A DNA stretch of 64,000 nt from Ochromonas danica (taxonomy: Eukaryota > Sar > Chrysophyceae > Chromulinales > Chromulinaceae). This document shows positions 1 to 11,884 of the stretch, in pieces. Numbering within the stretch: position 1 is the stretch's first letter; every line of letters starts with the position of its first letter. Where the stretch lies: assembly GCA_015146655.1 (NCBI GenBank), contig VKHL01000054.1:1-64000 (forward strand), in the 5' to 3' direction. A program made the position numbers and the translations under genes. A model generated the notes under the pieces. The model was given only the letters and a program-made list of their open reading frames with translations. It was not told the origin of the DNA and made no database searches.

Positions 1-91
1 CAACTGCTTGAAGATTACGTTGACTGACTTTATGATCAGGTCCAAGTAGTGTACCATCCATATCTGATAAAACCACAATGCAGATAATGCA
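1..91 (-). CDS. HAD-family (Cof-type) phosphatase, N-terminal exon, cut by window edge
   Basis: Read on the minus strand, the first bases encode IVVLSDMDGTLLGPDHKVSQ, which carries the DxDGTLL motif I of haloacid-dehalogenase phosphatases. The first Asp of DMDGT is the expected nucleophile and the second the acid/base. The reading frame is open to the window edge. A plausible 3' splice site (tatccag) ends at 92, so this looks like an internal exon whose upstream exon should lie in 92-250. An ATG at 183 is possible, but the joining phase did not fit cleanly, so I leave the start open. Cof-type members dephosphorylate sugar phosphates or nucleotides; nothing here fixes the substrate. The gene is head-to-head with the permease at 583. 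Confidence 0.6.
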
Positions 92-582
92 CTGGATAAG
101 GATTGTTCATTAAGAATAGTTCGATTAGTTGTCAATAACAAATGACTTAAAAAGCCAATAAAACGACTATGGAAGAAGATCATTCTTCACACACTCTTTC
201 TACTCTCTTATCCTGCAACTGGAACTGCGGCAACTTGTTTTGTTTTGGTGTTGATGGATTTAATTCGAGCAGGTATTATTGACTGCGTGGGGCCAACGGT
301 GTGCATGCGTGGTCCACACCGAGAAATCTAAACAAACCACATGGAAAACGACTTGTTAAACGCGTTTTATCCCGAAAATCGCGCTCAACGAAAATCCCGA
401 AATACGAATGGCTGGTACAATCGCCGCGTGTGCAAAAAAAAGATGAAAAATCGGAGTCGCGTCGTTTTTTTCGGCCGACACTTCCTTCCCACTCTACCTC
501 GTCTCTGTCTCCATCATGCAAAGTCATTATCCTTTCTATCATTGCCAATACGCTCTTTTCTACCATTGCCTCGCAAAAAGAA
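92..582. other. Spacer between HAD gene and permease
   Basis: This stretch presumably holds the first exon and 5' leader of the HAD gene and the permease promoter. Pyrimidine-rich runs occur near 184-215. The permease frame stays open upstream to about 301 but has no ATG before 583, so that extension is not called as coding. I see no other gene. Confidence 0.4.
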
Positions 583-2385
583 ATGTTTGCTCGAATCAAA
601 AAAGAGCTCACTCGTCATTCAACCATTCTACATGTCTACGCTTTGGGTAAGTGAGACGAACTATACCTCTAAAGTTTAGATCCAAGACTCACATCATCCA
701 TATAATCATATTCTGAACCTTTTCTCACCATCCTTAACAAAAATCCCTTCTTCATGGATTTAGGGATCTGTATCATGTGTGGCAAACAGAATGTCAAATG
801 GCATCAAGGTAGGATCCTATTTGCCTTCCGCACCAAATCATCACACACCTTTCTGACTCCCTTTTGATGCTAACTGAACCCCACAATAGGATACGCTCTG
901 TGTGGCTTCTTTCTCTTTGCAGTGGTTTCCGTCGTCTATATCATCATGCACATAGTGTTGACCTTCAGCTTTGCTGAGCTGATCTCCACCGTCCCCTTCT
1001 CGGGTGGTGGTTATGGCTATTCTCGATGCTCGTTGGGTCCAGGCATGGGGTATCTGGCGGGCATGGTGGAGCTGGGCAAATACATTGCCTACACGTCGGC
1101 GACGGTATCCCGTGTAGGTTTGATCTTTCAAGATGTGTATTTGTTTGACGACAAGTATCTGTTCATGGCGTGGCTGCTGTTCTATGTGGCGGTGAATGTG
1201 TTGCATTTGTTTGATATGAAGTGGACGTGGATGGCAGTCGGTCTGTTGGGTCTTGCTACGGTGGCAGTCCAGTTGATGTTTGTGTCGGGTGCGATAGAGA
1301 AAGGAACGACGGCGAATATTGGAGGATCATACTGGCATACTGATCCTACGCTGTTTCTCCAGGGCCTACCGTATGCGGCATATTTGATGGTGTCGGCCGA
1401 TGCTGTGCGTGCATGTCTGGATGACGAGGTAAGCAAGTGTTCATTGTTCATGTTTATTATTGATGTTGGTGTCTAATAGATGTTGTGTTTGAAATTGTGT
1501 GCGGGTATGTCAATGGTAATTGCTGTTGTTCAGAGTAAAACAACCGTACCCAGAGCATTGCTTCACACGTTATATTGGTCAGCTTTGATCGCATTTGCCT
1601 CCATGATAGCTCAAGCTGCCTATGTTCATGATGACGCGTTGTTGGCTGGCGGGGCGTATGCCTATAAGAAAGGCTTCACGCTTATGTTTCCTAGTATAGA
1701 TCCTGCCAAGTTCGCTTTCTTTGCTCTTCCAGGTACAGTTGGCTGTGCTTTTGGCTTTCTCTATAGCTCAGCTCGTCAAGTGCGATCGATGGCGTTGTCG
1801 GGTTTACTTTCTCCTGTGTTGAAGAAAGGGTTCAAAGCCAGCAAGGTGGGTGTGACATCAGAGAATGAGTTGGGAGGTACTATTGCGGTTGTGCCAGTAG
1901 GGAACAATGTGAACAATACTAAAGCAGAGATAGAGGAGGGAGTTATTCTTGTTACGAAGCCCACGTTGGCATTGTTTGTAGTCTCTGTACTGAGCTACGC
2001 CCTGTTGGTGATAGGGTACTATACTATGGAAGATGCCAAGACCACCTATGCTGATGCTGGCAATTATTTGAGATGTTTGCAGTACTGCTTCTTGATGTCT
2101 GCCTATGTTTCCTTTGGAACTCGCTTCGCCGCAATGTCGAGAGAGATGAAAAGTCCATTTGGTTTGCCAGGGGCGGTGATAGTGCTGGGTTTCTTTGTGA
2201 CGATGTTTATATCAGCGTTCTATTATGGAGATGACAGCAAGGGTCAGGGCATCATGTTGGTCTTTTATTTCGGATTATCAGGTCTTTATTATGTGTTGGT
2301 GGTGCACAAGAGGCAATTCTTTTCGAAGGAGGAGCAAGAGAGGTTTCTGAAAGCGTATATTGTGAATGGTAAGACTGGGTCCTAA
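583..2385 (+). CDS. Amino acid/polyamine permease (APC superfamily, ethanolamine-permease-like)
   Basis: A multi-pass membrane transporter. The exon model is 583-646, 764-808, 890-1428 and 1534-2385, about 499 residues, with all junctions in phase. The N-terminal part joins as LHVYALG/ICIMCGKQNVKWHQG/YALCGF, which matches the first helix and the following GxxxGW region of APC permeases. FSFAELISTVPFSGGGYGYSR is the family motif after helix 2, and the third junction gives DDESKTTVPRALL, the loop usually seen as ET.D...IPR. I chose the ATG at 583 because it is the only in-frame ATG. The 3' end is uncertain: the frame stops at 2385 (ending NGKTGS), but 2432-2659 could encode one more helix plus a basic tail. 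Substrate is unknown; import of amino acids, polyamines or ethanolamine is the family range. Confidence 0.8.
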
Positions 2386-3664
2386 CTCCAAACGCTGGGT
2401 CCCTGTAATGAGCTCCTAATTGTCTCATCAGTTGATTGACGGTATTCTGTGTGCTTTTTTGTTGGTATTGTTTGTCGTAGCTAATAAGCATCGCAGGAAG
2501 AAGTCCTCTAAGAAGGATGGGGCTATTGCAACTGTTTTTGACTATTGCTCTAGAGCGTTTGGTAGCAATAAAGTGAATCCGGCGAGTAGTAATAAGTGCA
2601 AGATGAATAGTGGCAAGAGCTTTGATGCGGCGGGAAACAGTGTGAGTGTTCCTCGTTGATGGTTCGCCGCTGGAAATTTTGTTCTGGTTGCAATTTTCTT
2701 GTTGACAAATATTTCAGCTGATGATGTCGCATGTTTGGTGCTCTGTGTGTTTGTATTATGCTATTTTGACTAGAGTTTTGGTCGAAATGTCTAAATGTTT
2801 GCTGTGTGTTGTGGCTGTTGCTTTGTATGTTCCCTGGGTGCGTTGTCTTTGTAATTTTCAGAGCTGCAGCAGCGGCTGTTTGATGATCGAGCAATTCGCG
2901 TAGTAATGAAATGATCTGGTTGTTTTCTCTTCTGTTGTTATTTATTCCTATATACTAGTATATTTTACCATATTCCCGTCCCCATTTGCTGGGTAAGTTG
3001 TTGGATACTTGGCCATATTACAAGTCCAACTAGTGTGTGGTAGTAATGTCTTGACATGCGTTTAAGAATGTCGAGATTACAATATTTGCATTATGATTTG
3101 TGTGCTTTGATCTAAATTGTAACAAACAATCCTGCTCTCTTTCTTGATTTCAGCATTTTGTTTACAGGTATGGACTTTGCTACACTAGACTACCTGATGC
3201 CACCATTTACTAGACTACAAGATACACTTGGGTTTGCTAAGATAGTGAATTAGAAGTCGCGAGGATTGTTCCAAGAGTGGAATGATAGGAACCCCCTCCC
3301 GCTGAAAGCACCCATCTATCTGTGCAAGTCGTAAGCACTTTTATCAGCTTACAAAAGCTGCCTTTTGTTTTAACAGTGAGTAGATAAAAAGAAAACTTGT
3401 ACCATCTATCCTCCAAGGTGTTCAGAGGGATATGATAGAAACCTCCATCTTTATGGCATGGAGTCTGTTGGCCTCCTCAACAGCCTTGTGATCATCATCA
3501 TAAATGCCGGGCGTTTAAATGGAGACTGATAATCAAATGTCATTTTGGAGTATGTTGTTTGATGGCAAAACGTTAATGTGAAATTCCATGGAATGGAACA
3601 CGGAACGCGGTGTTTAGACATTAAAGTTAACATTCACCCAATCTCTTCACAAAGAGATGCAATC
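2386..3664. other. Spacer, possible alternative 3' exon of permease
   Basis: Positions 2432-2659 encode LIDGILCAFLLVLFVV followed by a Lys/Arg-rich tail. This reads as a membrane helix and could be a final permease exon, but the best donor (gtaaga at 2369) would give an early stop. A weaker donor (gtgaat at 2362) keeps the frame. Beyond 2660 I see no convincing gene. A perfect 12-bp palindrome, ATTCCATGGAAT, lies at 3583-3594. Confidence 0.35.
3583..3594. promoter_or_regulatory. Palindrome ATTCCATGGAAT upstream of the PC-esterase gene
   Basis: A perfect 12-bp palindrome about 70 bp before the chosen ATG (3665). The same or a closely related sequence occurs upstream of importin-5, ALG9, the IQ protein and the histone deacetylase in this window. 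It contains an ATG of its own. A promoter or transcription-factor site is inference. Confidence 0.4.
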
Positions 3665-4648
3665 ATGGTCGTCTTTCTTTTCTTATCCTGTCTGCTCTTC
3701 ACCTTCACAGACTGTCTTGTCCCAGACTATCCCTGGCATGGAGACGGCTCTTGGGATACTGTCTATATTGAAGCTTTCAAAGATCATCCTCTCCGCAAAG
3801 GCATTAATCTGGAGTGGTTAAGTTTCCTTCGCAACAAGAGGATCGCTTTCATTGGCGACTCTCTCACACGTTATCAGTATTTATCATTGGCTTGGTTCTT
3901 GTCATCAGGTCAATGGCTTGAAGATCCAGGACTGCCCAGTCTTGTTCGTGAGAAGCAGTATGGTAGTTGGAATGCGTTCTTTCGATCAACTAATTCACGA
4001 CTTGGTTGTCATGAGATTCTTGATGCTTTTCGTCCTGAAGGTCGATTTGAAAATATACGTGAAAATCGATATTTCCATCATTTTGGACTTAACCTCACTA
4101 TTAGTATGAATCTTTACATTCCCACTATCCCAATGGCGGTGGGAGCAGATTTCCCCACATTAGCAGATTTTACTGCGCAGTGTATGGGTATTGCAAGTAC
4201 AATGCGCTTTGCTAATCCCACATTTAGCAATCCTGCATCTCGTACTTTCAATACTGTACAAGACTTTGTTGCAAATTGGGTTGCTCCTTTCCAACCGGAT
4301 TATCTCATTTTCAATCAAGGTTTCTGGAAACCTGAAATGGTTCATGATCCTTCGTATCTACCTTGGTTGAGAGGTGCGATAGGTAATACAACAAAACATG
4401 TAATATGGAAGACTACAACAAGTGAACACAAAGGTGGAGGACCTTATGAAGATGATGATCTTCGTCAGAGATTAATCTCTTTGGGATTTGACATATTCGA
4501 TGCTTTTGCTTTGACAAGACATATCAGCTATGTAAAAGGTGCCTTTTTCGATGTTAATAATTTTGCCCATTTTGCTATCTATCGAGAAATGAATCTTGCT
4601 CTCTTTCAATTTCTCCGTGACATTGACTCTGCGGCTCCTCATCCTTAG
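3665..4648 (+). CDS. Secreted PC-esterase/GDSL-like protein (TBL-type)
   Basis: An intronless gene of 327 residues. The ATG at 3665 is preferred over the in-frame ATG at 3593 because it opens a clear signal peptide (MVVFLFLSCLLFTFTDC). The mature part begins with a PDYPWHGDGSW segment and then IAFIGDSLTRYQYLSLAWFL (residues about 65-85), the GDS nucleophile block of PC-esterase proteins such as trichome-birefringence-like and CASD1 families. Near the C-terminus, FDVNNFAHFAIYREMN resembles the DxxH catalytic block. Relatives add or remove O-acetyl groups on glycans in the Golgi or cell wall. The acceptor cannot be told from sequence. It could instead be a divergent GDSL esterase. Confidence 0.6.
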   Translation: MVVFLFLSCLLFTFTDCLVPDYPWHGDGSWDTVYIEAFKDHPLRKGINLEWLSFLRNKRIAFIGDSLTRYQYLSLAWFLSSGQWLEDPGLPSLVREKQYGSWNAFFRSTNSRLGCHEILDAFRPEGRFENIRENRYFHHFGLNLTISMNLYIPTIPMAVGADFPTLADFTAQCMGIASTMRFANPTFSNPASRTFNTVQDFVANWVAPFQPDYLIFNQGFWKPEMVHDPSYLPWLRGAIGNTTKHVIWKTTTSEHKGGGPYEDDDLRQRLISLGFDIFDAFALTRHISYVKGAFFDVNNFAHFAIYREMNLALFQFLRDIDSAAPHP

Positions 4649-4703
4649 TAACTAATAATGGCAATTACTTTATTCTGTGAATTACTGTTTAGGACGATTT
4701 GCA

Positions 4704-4731
4704 ACAATAAGAATATTGTGTTTCTTATTGT
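4704..4731. repeat. Short hairpin in spacer (10-bp stem, 8-nt loop)
   Basis: ACAATAAGAA at 4704-4713 pairs perfectly with TTCTTATTGT at 4722-4731 around TATTGTGT. It lies about 55 bp after the PC-esterase stop codon, so it falls in the presumed 3' UTR or terminator zone. The rest of 4649-5008 shows nothing I can name. Confidence 0.4.
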
Positions 4732-5008
4732 AGCAAACAATAATTGCCTTTGGTGACATCACTAACAGAGAAGTTCCTTGTTACGGCCCAGTTGGAATCA
4801 GTCCAGCATTTAGTAGGATTTGTAGCATATTTGATCATCAAATTAACCTTATTTCCAGTGTAGACCACGACACTGGATTAACTTTATTCCACCACATTGC
4901 GTATTTGCTTATTTCCTCAATTAAGGAATTTCTTTCCCTCTAGTGGGGTAACTGCCCACAGAGAACAATGGGAACAAGACAGATTGCCATTTGGTTGATT
5001 GTTCAAAG

Positions 5009-6942
5009 ATGATGACTGATCAGAGCAGTCCCATGTTTCTAGCAAAGACATTAGGTCTTCATGGTCATTGGGGTCTTTCTTCTCCATTTGACTTTGTAGA
5101 AGCATTAAACACATTGTGGAAGAAAGAGGAGAAGAAGACAACAGACTCAGCACAACAAACCTCCTCCCCTTTACACATCCTACTCATCCATCCGAATGAT
5201 ATTCGTCATATAGTTCACACTATCGCAAGATTGAATCAGCATCACCAAGTAACATTCCCTGAAATACATTTCTATCTCTTAGAAAATCCCATGGAAGTCT
5301 TAACAAGAGATTTACTATTACTTGAAGTCTTCTTAGACTTTGAACTTCCTATTCGACAACGAGCTAATCTCTTCTTAGAAGTCTATGGAAACTTGTTTAT
5401 TCAAAGACGTACAAGTCTCTATCTCGAAAACTTGGCACAACGATTGCGACACTTCTTAGCGAAGGTGACAGACATATTCTGTCATATTCTTGACCTCTCA
5501 TTGCTTAATCATCGACAACGTGATGAGTTGGAGGCATGTCTTAAACAATATGATCGTAGTGAAGTAGTCTCTATGAATGATTACTTTGATCATCGTAAGC
5601 GAGGACTGTATGAGGATCGTTATGATAGTCGTAAAGCTCTAGTTGATTGGGATTATCATCAATCTATACGACCTAAAGCAAGCATTATTCATATTAAACA
5701 GTACAAGGAATGGCGTGAGACGGGTATTGCTTATCAATTTGGTGATCAGTCTTATACAGAAACCAACCCTACCTTGCTGTCTTATACTGAGGGAACAATG
5801 AAAGCGGGTAAAGAGAAAGGTGTGAAAAAGCAAGTTCGAGGTTATTGGGGTGATATTGTATGCTCTCCTTATTTTGCCTTTGGTATTGATTGTGATACTC
5901 CCAATAAGCTGGCCGAGGGACTGTTCGAGATTCTCAACAAGGTAGACTTGTGTGTGCTTTGTGGCATTTCGTAGTTCTCCTACTCTTGATTTTCCTCTTA
6001 ATAATGCTCTAATAACATGTTAGGATACTGGCACGGAGCAACATCGTCACCATGCTGTGGAGGTTGCGTTACATAGCCTTTTCTCTTCCTTGTATGCATT
6101 GGAGCATGATGCGGTCTATCAGATGACTCAAGCACATGATATCTTTAGTGGTTTAGGTGAAGATGGTCGGTTAAGTGGTGAAAAGGAGGATGGAGAGGAG
6201 GAAGCGACACCTTCGGAGAAGAAAGAAGAGCCAAGAGTTGTGGAGTTGGCAGAAGGTGAAGAATTGCCAACAGAGCAGACCGTGACAGTACCTAGTACCA
6301 CTGTTGAAGACGAGCAAGGTTGGCAGCTTTACCATCTCATTCTACCCTCTCTCTCTTCTAACCCTTGCCATTTTTATATTTTATTAGTGGAGAAGTTAGC
6401 CAAAGCTCTTGAACGTGCGGACAATATACATTCGTGTTTGGCCAAAGTTAAGGTGTGTGTTCTCTACGTTTGGTTGGAGTTTAGCCATAATTCCTTTGAT
6501 GAACTCTATTTTAGCTATTTCCAATGTCTGGTAGCGTGAAAGATTGGATTGGCAAAGGAAAGCTCAAGGGCCATTTTGATGCAGTATTTGTTTCTAGTCG
6601 ATCAGCAGAGGTTGTGGGCCAACCAGGGTTTGATCAATTGTTCAGGTCGTCTCCTGAGAGACCTGCTCTTTTAGCAATGGAGACTGCCAAATTCCTTGTA
6701 CCCTTCGCGCAAAAGACGAAAACGCAAGTTGCATCAAAGATAGAAGAACTTGCCACATCCATTAACTTGGAGCGGATTGAAGGTTTGTTTGACTTTCTTA
6801 TTTTGCTGCTTATTTCTTTGCAATAGTTAAGTATATTTGTACTTGTTTATTAGAGTCACCAGTGTTGAGAAGAAGACGTGATGAGCGAGATTTAGAAGAC
6901 GATGTGCTGTTTTTCAAAACCAAGGCGCCTAATCAATGCTAG
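5009..6942 (+). CDS. DNAAF3: Dynein axonemal assembly factor 3 (DNAAF3/PF22-like)
   Basis: A cytoplasmic factor needed to preassemble axonemal dynein arms. The model is 5009-5941, 6024-6318, 6388-6452, 6515-6782 and 6854-6942, about 549 residues, all phases consistent. The first in-frame ATG is at 5009. HGHWGLSSPFDF near the N-terminus matches the family's WGLSP start. IHFYLLENPMEVLTRDLLLL and RANLFLEVYGN follow the DNAAF3 order of blocks. The C-terminal half has GHFDAVFVSSRSAEV and ALLAMETAKFLV, which mirror the vertebrate protein's methyltransferase-like fold. A Glu-rich insert sits around residues 370-390. The last exon ends in LEDDVLFFKTKAPNQC. Its presence implies a motile cilium with dynein arms. 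Confidence 0.85.
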
Positions 6943-7864
6943 TGCGTAGCCTCTCTAATCAGCAAGAATGGTGCTGTGGTTCCAGTTAATTCCAATTTTC
7001 CTCTTTGCTGCGACATGAATTCCTTTCTTCGGAATAATTGCAATCTCATCTAAGTTCTTTTTCACTAGTAAAATCGGTTTTCACTTTGTATGGAAAGTCC
7101 AGTGGAATCAATAGCTGAATCAGTGGACAGTTTATACTGTATATAGTCGAGAGTGTCCGAAAGGTGGTGTCTGCTGTCCTCTAACAATATGGTACACCGA
7201 TTCCTATACTTCCTCTACCCGAGTACAATGTTGGGGGTCGAAAACTACTGAATGGTGAAAACTACAACTTCTTTCAATGAGAATTTCAACTTCAACTTCA
7301 CAAATTGTCTTTTTTTTGACCATTTTCTTTTTCGTCACTCTGACATTGTGCTTGACAGAGGAAATATAATAAAACCTACTTCCTAAGATTGTCACCATAT
7401 TTGAATCGTGGATAATTGCCCATCCATCATTTTCATTTCTATTCTATTCTTAGTCCTATTTTAGGCATAAACACACTAACACATCATTAATTCAGATGCG
7501 GATAGCAACATATGAAAGAACGCAAATATTCAATGCGATAACAGGTATAATGTGTATGAATTTAGGTTTAGAGTGTGTGGGGATTATCATGTTCTGTCTG
7601 CTTTCGAAAAAAAGTATCAGCATGCGCTTTTTGGATAAGCTGTTTGTCAGAGAACACGGCAGCAACTTCACCTTGCTGCTCATGCTGTTGTCCCGTTGTG
7701 CTGTGCTGGAGAAGGCTGTGCTGCTGCTGCTGGTTGATTGAATTAGACAAGCCAAGTTAAGAGAACTTCTCCTCTCCCTCTTGTGAAGAAACAAATTTCA
7801 TACTAGGAACCTTATTCTATCTTCTTTCTTTCTTTCTTTGACTGACTCTATTCTCTAAGATTCC
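6943..7864. other. Spacer upstream of FAM135
   Basis: About 920 bp without a recognisable gene. Short open frames around 7496-7760 have no family features and low-complexity Cys/Leu content. A pyrimidine tract (repeated CTTT) lies at about 7818-7840, 25-50 bp before the FAM135 start, as is common just upstream of starts in compact genomes. Confidence 0.4.
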
Positions 7865-10800
7865 ATGAAAGCAAGTATAGAATTAGATTTAGTTGCTCAT
7901 TTGGGTGAATTTCGGAATGTAGATTTATTACAAAAAGGAGTCTATCGTGTCCAAATCTCTTTGAAATGTGGAACACAGTCTAATGCAATTGCACCCGTTG
8001 CCATTTTTTCATCATCCTCAACATTAGATTCCTTTGTGGATGATATGAGAGTAAGTCCTATCATCTATTCAACATCATTTCATTTGTGTGCAGGATAATT
8101 GACGTTCTCCTTCATGCATAGATTACAGGGCATGGTCTTATTGCGCCTTGTGAAGTAGATGATGCAGCACATGTTTTTAAAAGTCGTGCTTTTCTGATTC
8201 TCTATCTTGACGAACGATGTGTAAGTCATCGCACCCTGTCTGTCACTCCACCTCGGCACTCATGGATGTCTTGTGTGTTTATTGCTACTGATAATATTAG
8301 GAGCTAAATGAAGGTGTTCATTGGCGTCTAACATTTCCTTCTTTGGATCTCTCAACGACTCCAAACAATCCAATACTTTGTCCTGAATTACTCCATGTTA
8401 AATTTGATCTTTTATTCTGTGAGCTGAATGCTCCCACTTCGACTGTTACGCATGATACAATTCAAAGCCTTATTCCCAAGAAGTTACGCTATGAAGTTGT
8501 TGCTTCTCAGCACCTAATAATCCAAAAAGCGTCCAGTGACTTTCATCAATACTTTCCTGTAAGTAGCCTCGCATTGTTTTCATTCCATAAGATATGTATC
8601 TTATCATAGCTTTCCTCCATGTATTCCTAGGTCACGTTTAGTCATAGCTATGCTACAGAACTGGATGTGATGTTCCATGCCTGTATCACTGGAATTCATT
8701 TTCCGCACATTAAAGCTCTCCCTGATGCATTAGCGACCAGCAGTCGATCTGAAGATAGCACTCGAATACATCGAAGTGAGAGCGGTCATTCCGATCCGCT
8801 TCCTCTCCCTCCTAATCATTCAACACCTATTTCGCAACCACCACCTCCAGCAGCTGCGACTGCAACCGCTGCGGCGCTTATCTCAGCATGTCATTCATCC
8901 TCAACTACTCAGCTGGTTTCAGAAGAAGATGCTGCGTTGATATCATCACCTCATCGTGTAACTTTTACTGACTCAGATGAAAGTTCACGGTCATTCGGAG
9001 GCAGCAGTTGGCGGTCAGAAAATTATTCACGCAGCAACAGTGTCCAGGTGGATAACAACGGCTTTCTTCGAGGCGATATTACGACGAAGCATAACTTCTT
9101 TCGTTCAGAGGATGATTCGGAAAGATCATCTACCGATAAACCAACTGACCCAACCTCTGATCATGTCGAAGAAAGTGTTGAAGGATCCGAAGGTGTCGAT
9201 GATGAGATGATACTGGGTCAAGTATATGGTCCAGAGTATAGTAAGAGAAGAACTGAAGTCAAACAACGTCATTTTGATATGCCTGAAGAGTTCAAAAGTC
9301 CAACTCCATCATCTACACCACAGCAGTCTGAGGAAGGGAAGAGTGACGAAGAGAACCCTCCTCCTTCTACTCGATACAGTAAGAGTGCTCAGAGAAGAGC
9401 AACGACTCTTATCGCCAGTAAGACAAGTGTCAATGCCACTGATGCTTCAGGCCAATGGAGACCTTTACAGTCTATCATGAAGTTAGTCGCACCCAGTCGA
9501 GCAACTCATCAAAACAGTGACGGCTCTTCCCCATCGTCAGGAGCAGGTTCCCCATCATCTCCCACCCATCACCACACCTCGCCTCATGGCCATCATGCAG
9601 GCAATCACCATCATGCAAGTCACGATGCTCATCATGCAGGAAAGTCCAAGATGCATTTCTTCTCTCGCTTTGGTCAGAAACCTGCCAAGAGTGAAGATCT
9701 TGTAGCAGCCCATCATACCGGCAAGCACACTCCACCCACGAGAAGTCATCCCAGTAAGATACTTACCAGCACGGTTGGTAATGCTCCTCAGCACTATGGT
9801 TCGGAGAGCGCGAAAAGTGCAGTGAGCACGGAAGGCAGTGAGTCTTTTGGAGCTTCATCGGCCTCACACCATTCTATTGACTTGTCTTCAATCTTATCCC
9901 CAGAGCAGATAGAATCTCTTTATCATGTTTACACTCAACCAGTTATTGAGAATTTCCAGTTAGCCGTTGCGAGTAGCAAAGCAACCTTGGAGCAATATCA
10001 CGAACAAAATGCTCTGGACAACAACGCTAATACCCGCACAGCAGCGGCTTCTTTGCAATTACAGCTTGCTTCTCATTGTGGATTGGAAGAAGAAGCCGAT
10101 GCTATAATCAATGAACTACAACTTGCTCGATCTTTGAAGGATGTAGAAAAGCGACTGCGAAAGCGTATTGATAATGTCAATGTGCAGTTATCGTTGCGTT
10201 GGTCTGTTCTGCTCGTCGCCATGAGAAGAATGATGTACAGCATTAGACGTGAACTCCGCGAGAGTTTTATGGTCACTATTAAAGGATTCTGGCGGCAGCA
10301 AATGATAATCTCCACGAGAAGTCCAGAGAAGGTTGATGATTTGTTGTGGAATGAAGATTATAATACTTTGCAAACGTTACAATATCATATGGAGGTTGAA
10401 CGTAATCAAGATCGATTGATTATTTCTGGTCAATTGTTGTATCCATTGGCAAGGCAGTTATCTGTATTCGATGCTGATGTTCACATGGTTAGAATTGGCC
10501 TATTTCAACTCCCTTCTGTTATCTTTACACTAACGAGTCGTTTTTGTCGTAGATTCCAAGTCGCTTGCCCTATATGTTCTTAGAACAGCACGTTCCACCA
10601 AGTTCAGCTTCTTCGTCGTCTTCTAATGAACGCTTATTTGACAATCTTTTCAATGCCTCTCTCTCCACTTCCTCGCTAACCACATCTCATTCGCATTCTA
10701 TTACACATTTGGTGATCTTGGTACATGGATTCTTGGGCTGTGAGGCGGATATGTGGTTGCTTGCACAAGCATTGCATCTTATCTTTCCTTCCAGAGAGCA

Positions 10801-11884
10801 CCTGCGAACCTTTATTCCTCAATACTGCGAGGCATCAGCTTTTTCTGAAAAGCTAGAGGTGATGGGCAACCGTCTGGCTGACCAATTGTTTCACTACTTC
10901 AAAGGTGAGAAGCTATTTGACCAACCTTTTCTTATTATGTACCTTCTCTTAAAATGCGGGTATGTTTTTTGCATGAGCAGAGAAAATGTCTGAAATCTTC
11001 TTGGATGATGATCCCACCAGTGAATACCGTATTCGTGTGTCTTTCTTTGCACATTCTATGGGAGGAGTGGTGGTGCGTCACGCTTTAAGGGATCCACGAT
11101 TGCAGTGCTTAAAGGATAAGCTCCAGGTGTTCGTGTCCATGGCATGTCCTCATATCGGGACTTTGTACATGTCCTCTACGCTCGTTTCTGCAGGCATGTG
11201 GGCACTTACAACTTTCCGTCATTACAGTTCTTTGAAGGTTAGTTACCTCTCAACATTCTATTAATGCTACCATCTGATTAATTTATTGTTTTGCAGGAAC
11301 TGAATCTTGAGGATGAAGGAATTAATGGAGACCTCACTCAGTCTTTCGTGTACAAACTTAGCGAGAAAAAGACGGATGGAGAAGAAGTGGATCTCTTGGC
11401 TTGCTTTCGTCGAGTCGTCTTCATATCTGCGCCTGAAGATCAATATGTTCCTACTTACTCGGCCAATGTTGAACTCCCGCCTAGCATTGCGAAGGATGGC
11501 AAATCTGGGGAAATCATCGCCACCATGGCTCGCAACTTGTTGGCACGGCTTGATGTTAGTCGCATTATTCGTCTCGTTCTATTCAACTTGCATTCCAACA
11601 GTAGTAGCAATCATATCCAAGCCTATACCAGTGGTGCAACTACCTACAACCTCAATGCTTCTAACAGCAACATCACGGAGAGTTTGGCTACACATCTCTT
11701 TGGTAATGCTGGCAACGGTGGTAACAATAATGGAAGTCAAAGCACGGTTTCAACTCCGAAGAAGCCCGGCTTGATCGATCTCAACACGGCCATTGGACGC
11801 ACCGCGCACATCTGCTACTTGGAGAACGCGCAGCTGACGAAGCAGTTGGTTTTCATCTTATCAGCTACTCTTGAGGCGGAATGA
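7865..11884 (+). CDS. FAM135: FAM135 family putative serine lipase
   Basis: A large protein of about 1198 residues. Exons are 7865-8050, 8122-8220, 8301-8558, 8631-10487, 10553-10904, 10981-11237 and 11297-11884, all phases agreeing. The first 180 residues (LGEFRNVDLLQKGVYRVQIS) match the N-terminal DUF3657 region of FAM135A/B. A long low-complexity middle carries Ser-rich segments and a His-rich patch (about residues 490-520). The C-terminal alpha/beta-hydrolase has VHGFLG (near 855), the nucleophile elbow FFAHSMGG (near 943), PEDQYVP with the likely Asp (near 1051) and TAHICYL with the likely His (near 1176), so the triad appears complete. Family substrates are poorly known. The His-rich segment is unusual. 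Confidence 0.85.

Noticed and set aside
301-582. Open frame leading into the permease start
   Set aside because: It has no ATG before 583 and the encoded sequence is basic low-complexity with no transporter homology; treated as 5' leader.
2721-2903. 60-codon frame with hydrophobic residues
   Set aside because: It lies in AT-rich spacer with no homology or splice link; probably chance.
7496-7760. Small open frames upstream of FAM135
   Set aside because: They overlap in several frames, are rich in Leu/Cys/Gln from CTG/CAG-like repeats, and have no splice or homology support.
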